From positions 39,255,516-39,319,515 of the forward strand of contig NC_057766.1 of assembly GCF_010389155.1 (NCBI RefSeq): 64,000 nt of DNA, written 5' to 3'. The notes under the pieces were generated by a model. That model saw nothing but the letters and a program-made list of their open reading frames with translations. It was not told where the DNA came from and searched no databases. This DNA is from Erigeron canadensis (lineage: Eukaryota > Streptophyta > Magnoliopsida > Asterales > Asteraceae). The translations under genes were made by a program, and so were the position numbers. How positions within the stretch are numbered: position 1 is the stretch's first letter; each line of letters opens with the position of its first letter. This document shows positions 1 through 12,407 of the stretch, piece by piece.

Positions 1-1205
1 AAGCTAGCTAGCGATAACCCAAAAAGCAGTTTAAGTGAATCAAAACACCACCAAGCGTAAAGCCTTTTACCTAAGACAGCACCTAAAAGACCTAAAACAA
101 AGCAATAACAAGAACATTATGATTATTACATTAACACCAGCACTCTTTGAGTTCTTTTTCATCTCCTCCCCATACTTATCCTTTCCAATGGATCCCATAA
201 AGCTTGTTGCACCAGGGACTTTAAGCATCCACTGCAAACCAGCACAAAAAAAAAAGAAGGGGTAAATAAGTGCATGTCTCACACTCATAATCCAAAAAAA
301 ATACAACCAGTGCAGCTGGTACCTGGGCAACTCGGATCGAGTTCTGAGTAGCACCTCCAGCAATGTACTCTACAGTGTATTTGGATGACATCTCATCATA
401 CCTGTCAAAAAAAAAAAAAATAGACCATGAAAACCCATACAAAAAAAAAAACATTACGGAAAGTATATATATAATTATATATGTGATCAAACGATTTCTA
501 GCTGCTTATGAGAACGTACCCTCGTGATAGTGTGTTAAGAGAAGAACACTTACATTGGCAGATGCTTGTCTTCAGCAAGAATAGCATTGTTGAGCTTAAT
601 ATCATATCTAAAAGTAGGGAACGACGTCAATTGATAGTCAAAATCAATAATCCAAAAAATCAAATCTACAATATATATTGTACCACAACTGATCGAACAA
701 TCTAAACTTAAAATTTAAAGGCAACATGATAATCATATATAGTGTAACTTGTATACTATTAATAATACATACAGATCGTGTATAGGTACGTACGTATCAT
801 ATTCTAGAGAGTGAATGACAAGTCTGGGTTCGACATAAACGAAGTGGATTTAGGTACAGGCGCGCAGCTCGTGTATGTACATTATATTAGTAACTAGCTA
901 GTAAAATAACGTACTAATTTATATATAATAATGAGATAAGAGCAGTAGTCTCTAGCTAGCTAATTATGAAGATACATATATATGAGAGTGAGTGAAATGA
1001 GGTCAGATATCAAAGATAGATAGAGTGGTAGATACTACAGAGAGGGATGAGGGAGCAGCTAGATATAAAACGAATGATGGATTGAGTAGTGATGATACAT
1101 ACTTAATTGGTGAGGAAAGCATCGTCGACAACGTACGGCTAAAATGTCAAGAAGTGGATTTCCCATTCCCAATAAAATCCCTTCGTATTCAGCAGCACGC
1201 GCCAT
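1..1205 (-). pseudogene. ADK: Adenosine kinase, 5' exons only (cut by window edge), exon 1 disrupted
   Basis: Adenosine kinase phosphorylates adenosine to AMP in purine and cytokinin salvage. Four 5' exons are seen: exon 1 1205-1107 (MARAAEYEGILLGMGNPLLD), exon 2 607-554 (YDIKLNNAILAEDKHLPM), exon 3 401-323 (VEYIAGGATQNSIRVAQ), exon 4 231-130 (WMLKVPGATSFMGSIGKDKY). The order and spacing match the family N-terminus, and exons 2-4 have proper GT-AG borders and agreeing phases. The rest of the gene lies left of base 1. Exon 1 reads GCC-GT-ACGT-T-GTC-GAC-GAT where the family needs GCC-GTT-GTC-GAC-GAT. This 4-bp insertion shifts the frame before the VDDAFLTK stretch. The exon then ends in AA|TT instead of AA|GT. 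Splicing at the GTACGT inside exon 1, or at the GTATGT just downstream, also gives early stops. Identity is strong; pseudogene status is inferred and could be a sequencing or allele effect. Confidence 0.72.
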
Positions 1206-1532
1206 TTCTATTTCTATTATATATATACTCGTAACAATTATGTATAAGAAGAAGAAGTAGCAGGAGAAAATGAAGGGGCCGGGGTGATTCGTATACAACT
1301 AACTAACTTCTTTTTTTTCTTTTTCTTATTTAATTAGCCAAAATATAGGACAACGTACACCACTTTTATGTACATACAAAAAATATACACAAAAGTAATT
1401 AAGCATATTCCATATGACCATATCTAACCGATCCTCATGCCTCCAGCCCTCCGCCATAGGCCTTTGAACGCTCAAATGTGAATGCATGATCAGCAGGGAC
1501 AAATTATTCGGTGAGCTCAGCTAATATCTAAA
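1206..1532. other. 5' flank of adenosine kinase, no gene seen
   Basis: AT-rich upstream sequence of the minus-strand adenosine kinase copy. No convincing TATA box or second gene could be fixed. Confidence 0.4.
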
Positions 1533-1980
1533 TCTATACTATATTATAAATCAAATAGCTCATGTGTAAAATTTTAAATTTCAACGTTTACATTTCAAAC
1601 TGTCTCTTCTATATATTTGATGTTTACTTAAAATAACTATAATACCCTTTCCCTCTACTCAAATCTTAATCACTTATTTTTTTTTCTCTCCTCCATTAAT
1701 CATTTTATTCCTCTAATTAATTAAAAATCTTTTATCTCAAAAACCGTATATCGATAAATTATAAAAATTATATGGGTGTTATTAAAATTTGATGTTCTTT
1801 CATTAGAGATGTCATTCGATATACATTCGACGAATTTTTAAATCCGATGGCGGAGCCTATACGGCTAAGGGCGGAGCCCGTCAGGTAGATTACCTCATCA
1901 CCGTCAACACCGCCACTGCCATTACATCACCATCCCGCCATAACTTCAATCATCGTCGTAACACGCGAGTACCTTTCTCT
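1533..1980 (+). mobile_element. Helitron-like non-autonomous element
   Basis: The left end reads TCTATACTATATTATAAA after an A, the classic 5' terminus of plant Helitrons. The right end has a short GC-rich stem (GTCGTAACACGCGAGTACC) followed by CTTTCTCT, which resembles the Helitron 3' hairpin but lacks a clean CTRR end. No Rep/helicase ORF is present. The exact 3' border is uncertain. Confidence 0.5.
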
Positions 1981-2680
1981 CGTCTTTCTTTAATATACCT
2001 ACTAAAGAACTAAGGCTGCAGATTATAGAGTCACCTTTCTGTTGGTATAACTGTTTGTCTTATTGTCTAGTTGTTCGCTTGATATATCACAACAAAATTT
2101 TTTATTGTATCTATGAAATCTCTTTCTCCTTCTATTTCTATGCAAAAATCTAGACAAATCTACTGGTTCACCAAATCCCTAACGTGGTACATCTTTAGCA
2201 TACTCAATACATATAGGTTTCTCAAATGCCGCCTTCCAAAAACATGACTCGACGTCCAACGGAGAAACCTCTTTCTCCATACCCAACTGACCCGAGGCAA
2301 AACTCTTTGGGTTTGGATTCAAACCTATCTCAAGTAAATATTTCCTCACTCTGCCATACTTGCTTATTGACTACAGGCACAACAGGTTGACACAACCATT
2401 ACCCGCTATCTTTATTTCCTTTCCTACTACCACAACTCAACTCTTAATGCCGCGTAGTAAACAGAACCCGAAGCTCCCCATTATCTACATTCCCCACATT
2501 ACAAACTTCCCACCATTCCTAAATGTCGGGCACTTCAAAAGAGAGTTATTTAAAATTGCGAAGACGTCTTTTTTCTACAGTTTTAGCAACGGCCGGACTA
2601 CTTTACATACACCAAAGGCACTAGTTTGTTATTCAATCTAAGAAATGTAAGCAATCGGGTCTACGAATTCAGTATCCGCT
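1981..2680. other. Unassigned intergenic sequence
   Basis: This stretch is less AT-rich than its surroundings (about 2220-2640) and contains a 93-codon open frame with no recognisable domain. It may be an eroded transposon interior. No gene is called. Confidence 0.3.
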
Positions 2681-3505
2681 GGGTAAAATACAGGTGCTAA
2701 TGGCAATTGTTGAGCCCATTAGCAATTATTTCACTTTTTCTCGGTATTATAAATTTACAATCATACAACCATCATTTACTTTAAGAAAATATATATGTGT
2801 AAGGTCCATATCCAACTCTTTATTGTATTTAATATAATAAAAAAATAAATAAATGGAAAAGTTAGTAAACTCGGTCTTGGCGATCTCTATATCAATTATA
2901 AAATTTAGGTTTTGCTAAACGCATATAAATCTATTATTTAATGTATAACAACAAACAATAGAATCTATAATATCAATTGATTTAATTGAACGGATCTTTA
3001 CTTGCTCATTTTCTTCACTATATTTTCTATCTTTTGCCGGATCTCCAGCCATTTCGAGCTCTAGTTGAACGGTAAATTCAAATATGCTCTAGTTAAACAC
3101 ATTTGAATTTACGGTTCAACTAGAGCTCGAGATAACTGTAGATCCGACAAGAGAGAAGATATGGTGACGAAGATCAGCCAGTGAAGATTTGTTCAACTAA
3201 ATCAACTGATATTAAAGATTCTATTAGTTAATACTATAGATTAAAAAAATAAAACTTTATGCGTTTTGCGAAACCTAGATTTTATAATTAATATAGAGAT
3301 CGTCGGGACCGAGTTTACTAACTTTTTCATTTATTTATATTTAATATTAAATTAAATACAACAAAGAGTTGGATATAGACTCTTACACAAGCATATTTTC
3401 TTAAAGTAAATGATGGTAATATGATTGTTAATCGATAATACTAAAGGAAAGTGAAATAATTGCTTATTGGCTCAAAAATTTGCCATTAGCATCTGTTTTT
3501 AACCC
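2681..3505. mobile_element. Foldback (long inverted-repeat) element, about 825 bp
   Basis: Two arms of about 400 bp, 2681-3083 and 3101-3505, are imperfect reverse complements along their whole length, separated by a 17-nt loop. The outer ends pair as GGGTAAAATACAGGTGCTAA against GGGTTAAAAACAGATGCTAA. The inner ends pair perfectly around CGAGCTCTAGTTGAAC. No ORF is present and no target duplication was found. It fits a foldback MITE, and a transcript would form a very long hairpin. Confidence 0.8.
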
Positions 3506-4137
3506 CAACTGATGATTTAGTTGATTTTTGAGGTGTAGATCTAGTTTAGTAACATGAAAATGAGGATTTGACATTTTTTTTACCCAAAATTATTTTCTTT
3601 TCTTATTTTCGAGATTAAAGTTTATAAAATAAAAGGAAACTTTAGATCTAAAATAAGAAAGGATTTAAAGCTATAATACTCACGATTTGCTCTTGAAATC
3701 TAGTAACAAACACCGATTTAGGCTATGGATTTAATGTAGATCTTGATTTTGGTACAAAAAGTAAGTGGATTCATAGAGAGAGAAAATGAACTAGCAAAAG
3801 TGATAAAAGAGAGAAGTTGGAGTTTAGTGAAAGAAAGTGAAGGCTGAAATGATATGGAAAGTGAGGTGGGGAAGTGAGTTAGTCACCTCCCATGTTCCTA
3901 TGACTAGCTTTGACTTTTCAACTGAATACGTTTGACTCGCAAATTTAAAGAGACTTGATGTTCCATTAAAATCTCTAATGCCATAAATGAACATATTTTT
4001 CGATTAGCTTTCCGGCGACTATGTATATGACTATATTTAATTATTAAAATTTCATTTAGTTCATTTTTAAGTATTTCCCAACTGTTTGACACTTCTACAA
4101 GACAATTAGTATTCATTTGAACTTGAACTCTCGCACC
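3506..4137. other. Flank of transposase remnant, no gene seen
   Basis: AT-rich DNA. A 70-codon minus-strand frame (3904-4116) directly downstream of the Harbinger remnant may be more of that element, but it shows no recognised motif. Confidence 0.3.
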
Positions 4138-4500
4138 AAATCATGACATGTTAAAGTATTTATCTAAAACGTCGAGAAGGCTTCCAAACGCTAATTGACG
4201 GATTGTAGACGTACATTTTCGTAAGGACGAGAATGAAACCTTTCTTCTTGCATCTTCTCGTTTTTGAACATATTTAAAGTTGCTTTCCATATCGCCAACT
4301 ATTTTCACAAATAATCGTTTACTCATCCGGAACCGCTCTCTAAACATTACATCATTAAATTTGCGTCGGAAGAAAAATAATCGCTAATTAGTCGTTGATG
4401 TGACACCCCACGATTATCTCTTATCAAACTCCGCATGCTGATGTTGTAGTGTCGCAAACATCATTTGAGAACACATGGTTGGCGAACCCGAATATTAAGG
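4138..4500 (-). pseudogene. PIF/Harbinger transposase N-terminal remnant
   Basis: The minus-strand frame 4347-4141 reads FRERFRMSKRLFVKIVGDME and then KCTSTIRQLAFGSLLDVLDK. This is the region just before the DDE domain in plant Harbinger transposases (ALP1-like). The preceding family sequence (RGVSHQRLISDYFSSDANLM) lies at about 4430-4350 but in a different frame, so at least one frameshift is present. The DDE catalytic part is absent. It is a dead fragment with no nearby terminal repeats that could be fixed. Confidence 0.75.
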
Positions 4501-6573
4501 TTGACCTTTCCTTACGCCTTTCTATTGCATCATCCAAAAGAACTTGATGATGACGACGACGAGGTAGGATCAGAACACCCTTTTGACCGTCAAGAAAGAA
4601 ATAATTGTTAAAAAAAAAAGAAGATTTCCATGAATATAAAGGGTATAGAAATTATTGTTCGTGTTTTAGGTTTGTAAAAAATTAAAAAATTGTTTTGTTT
4701 GTTGGAATGTTAAAAACTAGAGTTAGAGTAATATATGTTTTGATATTAGCTAAAATATACATATTTTCGCATTATTAATTGTTTAGCTAATGTCCTTCAT
4801 TTGTCTATATTTTAAGTCAAATTTATATTTCATCGTTACTTAGTATTTGCATAAGTCTTTTGTAAGTCATTTGCATGCAACATGGTGATTTAAAGCTTGA
4901 ACAAGCATAAACGGACAAGAAATCGACTAAAGGATGTGTACGAGTGAAGCGGTCAAGTTCGGGTTTAGTTCATGGCAAAATCAAGTTGACCGAAGATTGA
5001 CCAAGACACACACCCCACTTATTTTGGATAAGAGCAGCTCACTTCTTGAAATTCATTTTTAAACTGGTCTTACTTGTTTGATGGTGGACTCACAACACAA
5101 TAGAGAAGGCTCATTATTAATAGTGTCTTAATTATTGGGCTTTCTGGCCGAATATAAGCATACGATTTGGCCATTTGGGAAGCAGGGCACTAACACGCAC
5201 AGTAGCTAAAAAGCCAACAAACTCAATTCCTTTGTACTATTTGTTTCCATGTTTGACCGAAGTCAACTGCTGGAGATATGGCACAAACATTTTTTTTTTC
5301 CGCACATCACTGACCATACTTATAATTTCTTTACTTGAGATTCTAGCCGAGCCCAGCAGCCCAGAAAATGAAGTGAAGCCCAAAATCAATTTTATCGTTT
5401 TTTCCTTATGGGGGTAAAGACACAACAGGTGCTACATTTTACTCGTAGTTTTAGATGAGGTTGGTTGGTTTTAGATGAGATATAGCAGCGTATGCGTATC
5501 GACACTATGAGCATATACTCATCATTTAAAAGTGTATGGGAAGTATGAAAAATCTTAAAGAACATAATATAATATACAAGTACTATAACTTTCCGACTTT
5601 GTGACCAACGACTACCAGTTACAAGTAATAGCAATGCTTCCATAAAACTTGAAGAAATGAGTAAACATGAAACCTTGTAGTTGACATGTGAAATGAAAGC
5701 TATACTACAGCCACTTGAACTTGAAAACATGGTCATTTCAACTCTGGAACATCATATGGAAATATATATGATATCTAGAACTTGAATCAAAAAGGAAAAA
5801 TAAAAAAAACGAAGTAGAATGTCAAAGACCAACAAGTGATCAACACTTTTAACTTGGAAAACAAATAAAAACCGAACGGGCCTATAATGTGAAAACTGAC
5901 AAGGCAACGCCAAAGTGTCGATCCAAAACCAAATCTGGATTATTACTTGCACGCGGTTACCTTCAGTCTAATGGGTCAAAATGACTCTACTTCCCGAAAT
6001 GTTTACAAGCCATGAGGCATGAGCAGTCATTAAATCATTGAACACTTAACCACATAAAACTGCATCCAGCTTATAAAACGTAATATGCATTCTTTCATGT
6101 CCGAGTTTGGTATATTCATCACAATAATGACTCAGTATTGTTATTAGCTTAGCTACATTCTATCTACATCGATCAACTCTTTAATGATATAAGTTTTTTC
6201 TTCTAGAAATACCACGATATAAATCTCAAAATTTCCACACATAACCGAAGGTACAAAATTTGAACAAATAACCAAATGAAACTAATTTAAGAATGGTCAT
6301 GGCACATCCTACTTTTTCACCAAAATATCAGATATAGCAGGGTCGCTTTAACAACGACGGGTCAAATATCCAAACTCGTTAAGTAATAAGACACAAGATA
6401 TGTCATATGTGTGCATTAAAGTTAGGTCCAACGAATACCAAAATTAGTAGGACTTTTTGTAATAATAAAACCATGTGTGATTATTTTCGTATCTTTTCTT
6501 CGACATATCTGTACTACTTTAACTTATCAATGACCCTTTCTTTAAAAGTGTTATATTTAAAAAAAAATTAAAC
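4501..6573. other. Gene-free intergenic DNA
   Basis: AT-rich sequence with only short open frames on both strands (for example 5392-5736 minus), none with a recognisable domain or splice-supported extension. Confidence 0.4.
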
Positions 6574-6576
6574 TTA

Positions 6577-7187
6577 GAGCATTGGGTATGGAACCCCAAC
6601 GCCGAACCCTGGATGCTTACTTGGACATCATATCGGCGCCGTTCTTGATCCATTCCTCCATGTTCTTTGCCGACCCATTCATCAAGAATTCATCAAGATT
6701 CTTGATATATTTGCCGATACACGGCATCCATTCCACTCATTGCTTTTGTATATAAATGTGGGTCATCTAATATATTTAAAGCTAAATTACTAAATATGGC
6801 TTTAAAGGTTGAACTGTTGAAGTATATAATTATTTACTAGGTGGCATAGAGATGTTTTGATAGCAAATTTAGATGGATATATAATTGAGAAGTTTTAATA
6901 TATTCTTTTACAAAAGTATGTTTTGGTTTAAAAAAGTGAAGTATATGTTTTTTTGACGGCTTTTCTTATTCTAATTTTTATTAATATATTACCAGATACA
7001 TATACAAACTAATAATAATAAAACTAGTTTGGATCATTTAGATAAGTAAATAAAAAAAAAATAGTGTTCTGCGTTCTGGATGGTTCTGCAACCATAACAG
7101 CCTAAAAGTAATGAAGTGATAAAATCTGATGTGGCGTTGAGTTAGCGTTCTGGATGATTCTGCGTACCTGGACCATACCTGATGCTC
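6577..7187. mobile_element. Harbinger-like MITE with TTA target duplication
   Basis: The ends are inverted copies: GAGCATTGGGTATGG at the left and CCATACCTGATGCTC at the right. They are flanked by TTA at 6574-6576 and 7188-7190, the target site typical of PIF/Harbinger elements. The 611-bp interior has no coding capacity. Confidence 0.65.
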
Positions 7188-7190
7188 TTA

Positions 7191-10100
7191 GCAAGTGAAA
7201 CTATCAAAGTAAAGAGAAAAAACAAACAAAACCCATGTGAAACACGTTAATTCGGCCCCAAATAGACTTTAATTGGACCGGACCAATTTAAAAGAGTTCT
7301 TAAATCTTTAGTAATTATATTTTCCTACTACAATTTTCCTTGGGCTTCATATTTTTGCGATTTGTTCGCCTGCACTTGAAACTTGAAAGTTATATTCAGC
7401 CAACTCCTTACAATGAGAACTAATATAGTATCAAAACTACTGTTAATTTTTTTTTTTTATCATATACGTGTTTTATTGGTAAATATAGTACTCGTATTGT
7501 CGTATATTATAAAAGTTGAATTTTATTGGTTAATCACACATAACCCGAAGGTAATATTAGTATCAACTCTCATAATGTAGATTTTCTACTGTTGGTAACA
7601 TCTTCCAACACTTTGGCAAATGAAAACTATTTAACAAAAAAAAATTTAAAAACATATAATACACTAATTATAATCTTAACTTTTTTTTTTCTTAGAAATG
7701 TCACTCTTAATTATGAAAGCTAATTATGTGATCTTTTTTCAAAGTGTATGTGTAGTGGGTACTCGTATGCATGCCAAATCATGAACCACAACCCCGAAAT
7801 GATGTTTTAGGAACCCACCATGGTCCATAATGGTCATCAAAACATGGATTAGTGTTTGACTTGGATGGGTTGGGTTCATGATCATGACACACACACACAT
7901 GTGACATCATGATTAACATTAGAAAGAAATATAAAAAAGATGGGGAAAGGTTCACTTATTACCCAACATTACACTTTCTATTCGATTAATCATGCTTCGA
8001 AGCGGTTTTTTTCCTTGTTTAATATCACTATTTTAATTTGTGTAAACACGGAGCATAAAAAAACTCAAGTCGTTTGTAATCTTTATCTTTATGTGTTTTT
8101 ATATGGTAATATTAATATTAATGTAGTCTGCATTATTAAAAAAATATAAAATTTACATAAAATAATAAGATCACTTAGATTAGTTTAGTGGTCACTTCGA
8201 AACAACTAATGTAAAAAGATAATTGTGGTTCATAAGCCTTGATAAATGTAATCGTATTTTATTTATTTTTTTAATTTTTACCTATTTAACTTTAAATCAT
8301 AGCTAGCTGGCTGATCATTGACGACTACTAGCCCACCCGATCATCTTGATTCTCAAATGTAAGATACGAAGCCATCAACTAGAGGAAACTCATCAGGGAT
8401 TATAAATGAGAGAAAAGGCTCAATATGAAACCCAATTTTTGTTACATGTGAGAATCATGCTCATGATGTCTTATTATTAAAGCCATTGAATTATTTACAT
8501 CAACCAAATATCATTAGTTTACCTTAATTTATAACTTGTATCGAACAATGCCTCAATCTATAAAATATTACTCGTAAAACTTAATATAAGTAGATTATTT
8601 CGAAACTAAAAACACATTTACAACAAATGTGAAAACCAAGATATTGAGATAGTATTTGCAGTTTCCCAAAACCATGGTCAAAACTGGATTATTAGGAGAT
8701 TAGCCCAATGTCAAATTCATTGGAAAAGGATAATTTCTTATTGTATTACAGTATTATGCTGATTAAACTAGTATTAGAATCCCATAAATATGCGTGTAAG
8801 CAAAAACAAAAACTTGTGTTAATTAATGACCCCAGTGGGGGAGCACCAATTTGAGCAAAAATTTGAACATTTATAAAAAGGAAATGTGAGAATAAAAATA
8901 AATAAAAGAAAAAGGGTCAGCTTTTGAGTTGACTTCACCTCCCAAAAAGTCTGCAAAATTAGAGGTGGGAAAGGGAATCCTATACCCTTCAACTAATTAT
9001 TACTTTTAAATAAACTTAACTTTTGAATTAAAATTATTTGCACCAGTTTCGTCCATTTATATGGAATTTTCAGGTCTTGATCAGATAGTATTTGATGCTC
9101 CAACTCAACAATATATAATTATATATACATATCTTGGGTTGGGTAGTAACATATGTGTATATATATATATCAGATAGTAAGTATTAATTTGATGCTCCAC
9201 ATCATCATTAAGTAACATGTTTCGTGGCCCGTTTAAATGATCAAAATTATGTAATATCCATTTTCGTGATCGTTTCTAAATCACTCTTAATTCTGATCAT
9301 CTCAAAATATTTACCTAGCGATCGATCATTTTAACCTAAATAACGATTTTATGAAAATAATCAATTATGTAGCTGCTACGTACCTCGCCTTGACAATGGT
9401 TAGCTAACAGAAATAACATGTTTTTCAATATCAAGAAGCTCATTATGCAAAAAGGAATTCTATGAATAATTGAATATATATAATATAGTAGTGGGGTATG
9501 CAAGAGTGTAAATTTACCGAACAGACAAATTTACACCCATTCGCAAATCACTTTTTTATATTCTTCATGGCCATATTTTATTTGTGAAACGGTCGAACAA
9601 ATTAAGTGTATCTACGTTCTAAATAAATATTGTTGTCAAATGTCTTTATGTGGGGACATTTGCATGAAACATGTTGACATCAGTCATATCAACATCCAAT
9701 GTATACCATCTGTGTATTGCGTTTGCGGACTAGTATTTGTTTTACAACCATTGCTTTCGTTAGAATGCATTTTGCAATTCTAAACAACTCATGTCAGCGT
9801 GGGTTAGCCTATATTAGGTAAAATTAAAATTTTTTGTCGAAAATACAAGGTTACAGCCCTAGCTGGCCGGTATAAGTATTTCTAAGATATTATTGGGGGT
9901 AATTTAAGTTTACAAAAAATATTAAACAATTTATGTGTGGTATCATGAAGTAAGCTACATGGGGTCAAAAGAGTACGACCTTTCATAAAAATAAATGGAT
10001 GAGATGATGAACAATAATAAATACATTATATTTGTCAATTTTTAAAGGTTAAGAGAATTATCATACTAAAGTTTAGAGGATATATATCATTTTTTTCATT

Positions 10101-11512
10101 TAATCATGTTTAAAATTAATGATTAACTATCCTAACTAAATAGTTTAAAAATCCTCTTAAACATAAGATGATTACAAGTGACAAAATCAAATGATAAGAT
10201 AAAAAAAAAAAGAATAAGTGGATTACATTTGTCATGTTTTAAGATTGTTAAAAGGATTATTAGTTTAATTTTTAGTACGATATATCATTTTCCTTAAAAG
10301 TAATTATTTGTATTTTGACGTATTTCTCTAAATTTGATGCCATAGAATGTGTTTCTGCTCATTTATTATTGCTTGCTTGCTCTGTCCCTAGCTGCATGTT
10401 TATTTGTATAGACATTAATTCGTAGTAATGGTTATACGGGTATTTTATTTTTTTTCGTGATGCAATATAAAAATGTATAAACGATAGTTCTTACACTTGA
10501 TTAAAATGCATGCATGTATAAGACAGAATAGTGGTGGTTTAGTTTGATGGTTGATTCTTTCTTTCTTTATTAATGGAATCTGTACATCTCAATTTCATAA
10601 CATAAACTAATTAAAACACACACACAGATCACACTATGGATCATTGAAAAAACAAGAATGATGGTATAAAAAGGAGGATAAAATTTGTAAAAGAGTAGAA
10701 GTTGTGTTGTTGTTAGTAAATGTTGTCTTGTGGGGGTAGGGAATATTTAACTTTTGCACCCCTTAAAAAGATGGGGCATTTTTTGGCTTTACGAAGGGAG
10801 TAAAGTGGGAACAAGAGCTCCACTCAACTACTCGTATCAAGAATCATGTATTTGTATTTGTACTAATATTAATTACCAATATGGCACCTTATTCATTACG
10901 GTTTTATGTTTATGTATTTATATTTTCATGAGAAAATTTAATTACACGTATTATAATCTTTATTTGAGTTTGTGATTCTTGTATATGTTGACAGGGAGAC
11001 ATGTGTGAATATGTTATGATGCTGCGTACAAATTTTCGAATTATGTTGCCATAATGTAAAAATATCGAAGCGAATATAGATGACTAGCTAATACTCTAAA
11101 AGCATGGCAACTTTTAGTAAAATCATCCGCAATTTTTTACATCGCTACCTTTGAAAATCACTAGCTACCACGTCACCAACCATCACCGCCTTCTCTTTTT
11201 TCATTATAAATCATCTATCTTTATAACCTATCCAGTTGCGTATTCATAAGTTTATGAGGCCGGGACGTACAATAACAAATTATGGAAGTACATGAAAACT
11301 CAGGTGCTTAATGTACTCGTTAAACTTAAATTATATAAAAATAAAATAAACGTGATTTTTTCGATTTTAACGGATCAATGTGTTGTTAAACACTTAAATA
11401 ATGAAAATTAGTTAAGCACTATGTTAGTTTTATGGATTTTTAATGCATCAAAATGATGTTTTTAAGTGTTCTCACCGTTTTTATTTTAAAAGTGTTCTCA
11501 CCGGATTGTTAC
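7191..11512. other. Gene-free intergenic DNA
   Basis: Over 4 kb of AT-rich DNA with short AT arrays (about 9108-9170) and a CA run near 7890. Open frames are short and lack recognisable motifs. No gene is supported. Confidence 0.4.
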
Positions 11513-11924
11513 CCTATATATATATATATATTAAAAGAGTAAGAATCCTAGTCTTTTCAAGCCTTCTTCAAATCTAAAGTTATGCTAAAAAATTGCCACC
11601 TAAGGTTTATTCTATGTGTCATCTCCAAACTTTTTTATATTTATTTTTATATAAATTTAGATAGATTTGAATTAAATAGGTAAACATTATATTAAATCAA
11701 ACATTATAATTACAATTATTTATTTGAGACATTAATTCCATCCGTTTTTTTTAAATTATATATTCAATATATATTTTTTTAACAAATCTAAGTTTTGATA
11801 AAATATTCAAGCATACTTAACATTAATATTATGCTAACTAAACCAAATTTTAATTATCCATATCATATCAAAACCTTTAATAATTCAATTAAATAACCAC
11901 ACATCGTGCGGGTAAAAAACCTAG
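11513..11924 (+). mobile_element. Helitron-like non-autonomous element
   Basis: The left side begins with a run of TA and TTAAAAGAGTAAGAATCCTA. The right side ends ATCGTGCGGGTAAAAAACCTAG followed by T, matching the Helitron CTRR 3' end and A/T insertion rule. The subterminal GC-rich hairpin is weak. The interior is non-coding. Confidence 0.5.
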
Positions 11925-12407
11925 TATATATATATATAACTAGTAAATATTGAAAGTGGTCATTTTAGTAAAAAGTGGTTTTAACGTGGTAGGATGTTAA
12001 GAAACCTTTTTCAGTTAGATATATACTTTTTTTTCTTCATGTAATCAATATCATTACCTTGAATACCATGATAATACATAATTTCCTTGATTGGTGAGGT
12101 GTTGGATGGCACGGGGAAAATTATTCTATTTCTTAAACTTAAACTATGAGGGGGAGAGGGGTAGTTGGCAAATTGGTTAAATTGGTAAAAATTAAACCAA
12201 TAAAGAGATGCCAAGTGTAGTAGTAAAAAACTTGCCAATACTAGCCGAAATCTTGCCAATTTTGTGGGTATAGTGCTAAAACTTGTCAATTTGCCAATCC
12301 CAAAAACTTACAAAACACACCCTAAACTTTTATTAAATTTAAAAACCAATACAAATACAAATTAAAACTAGGATTAAAAACAATACAACTAGAAAACAAA
12401 TAACAAA

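Noticed and set aside
2360..2641. 93-codon frame in less AT-rich DNA
   Set aside because: No domain recognised and no promoter or splice evidence; it may be an eroded repeat.
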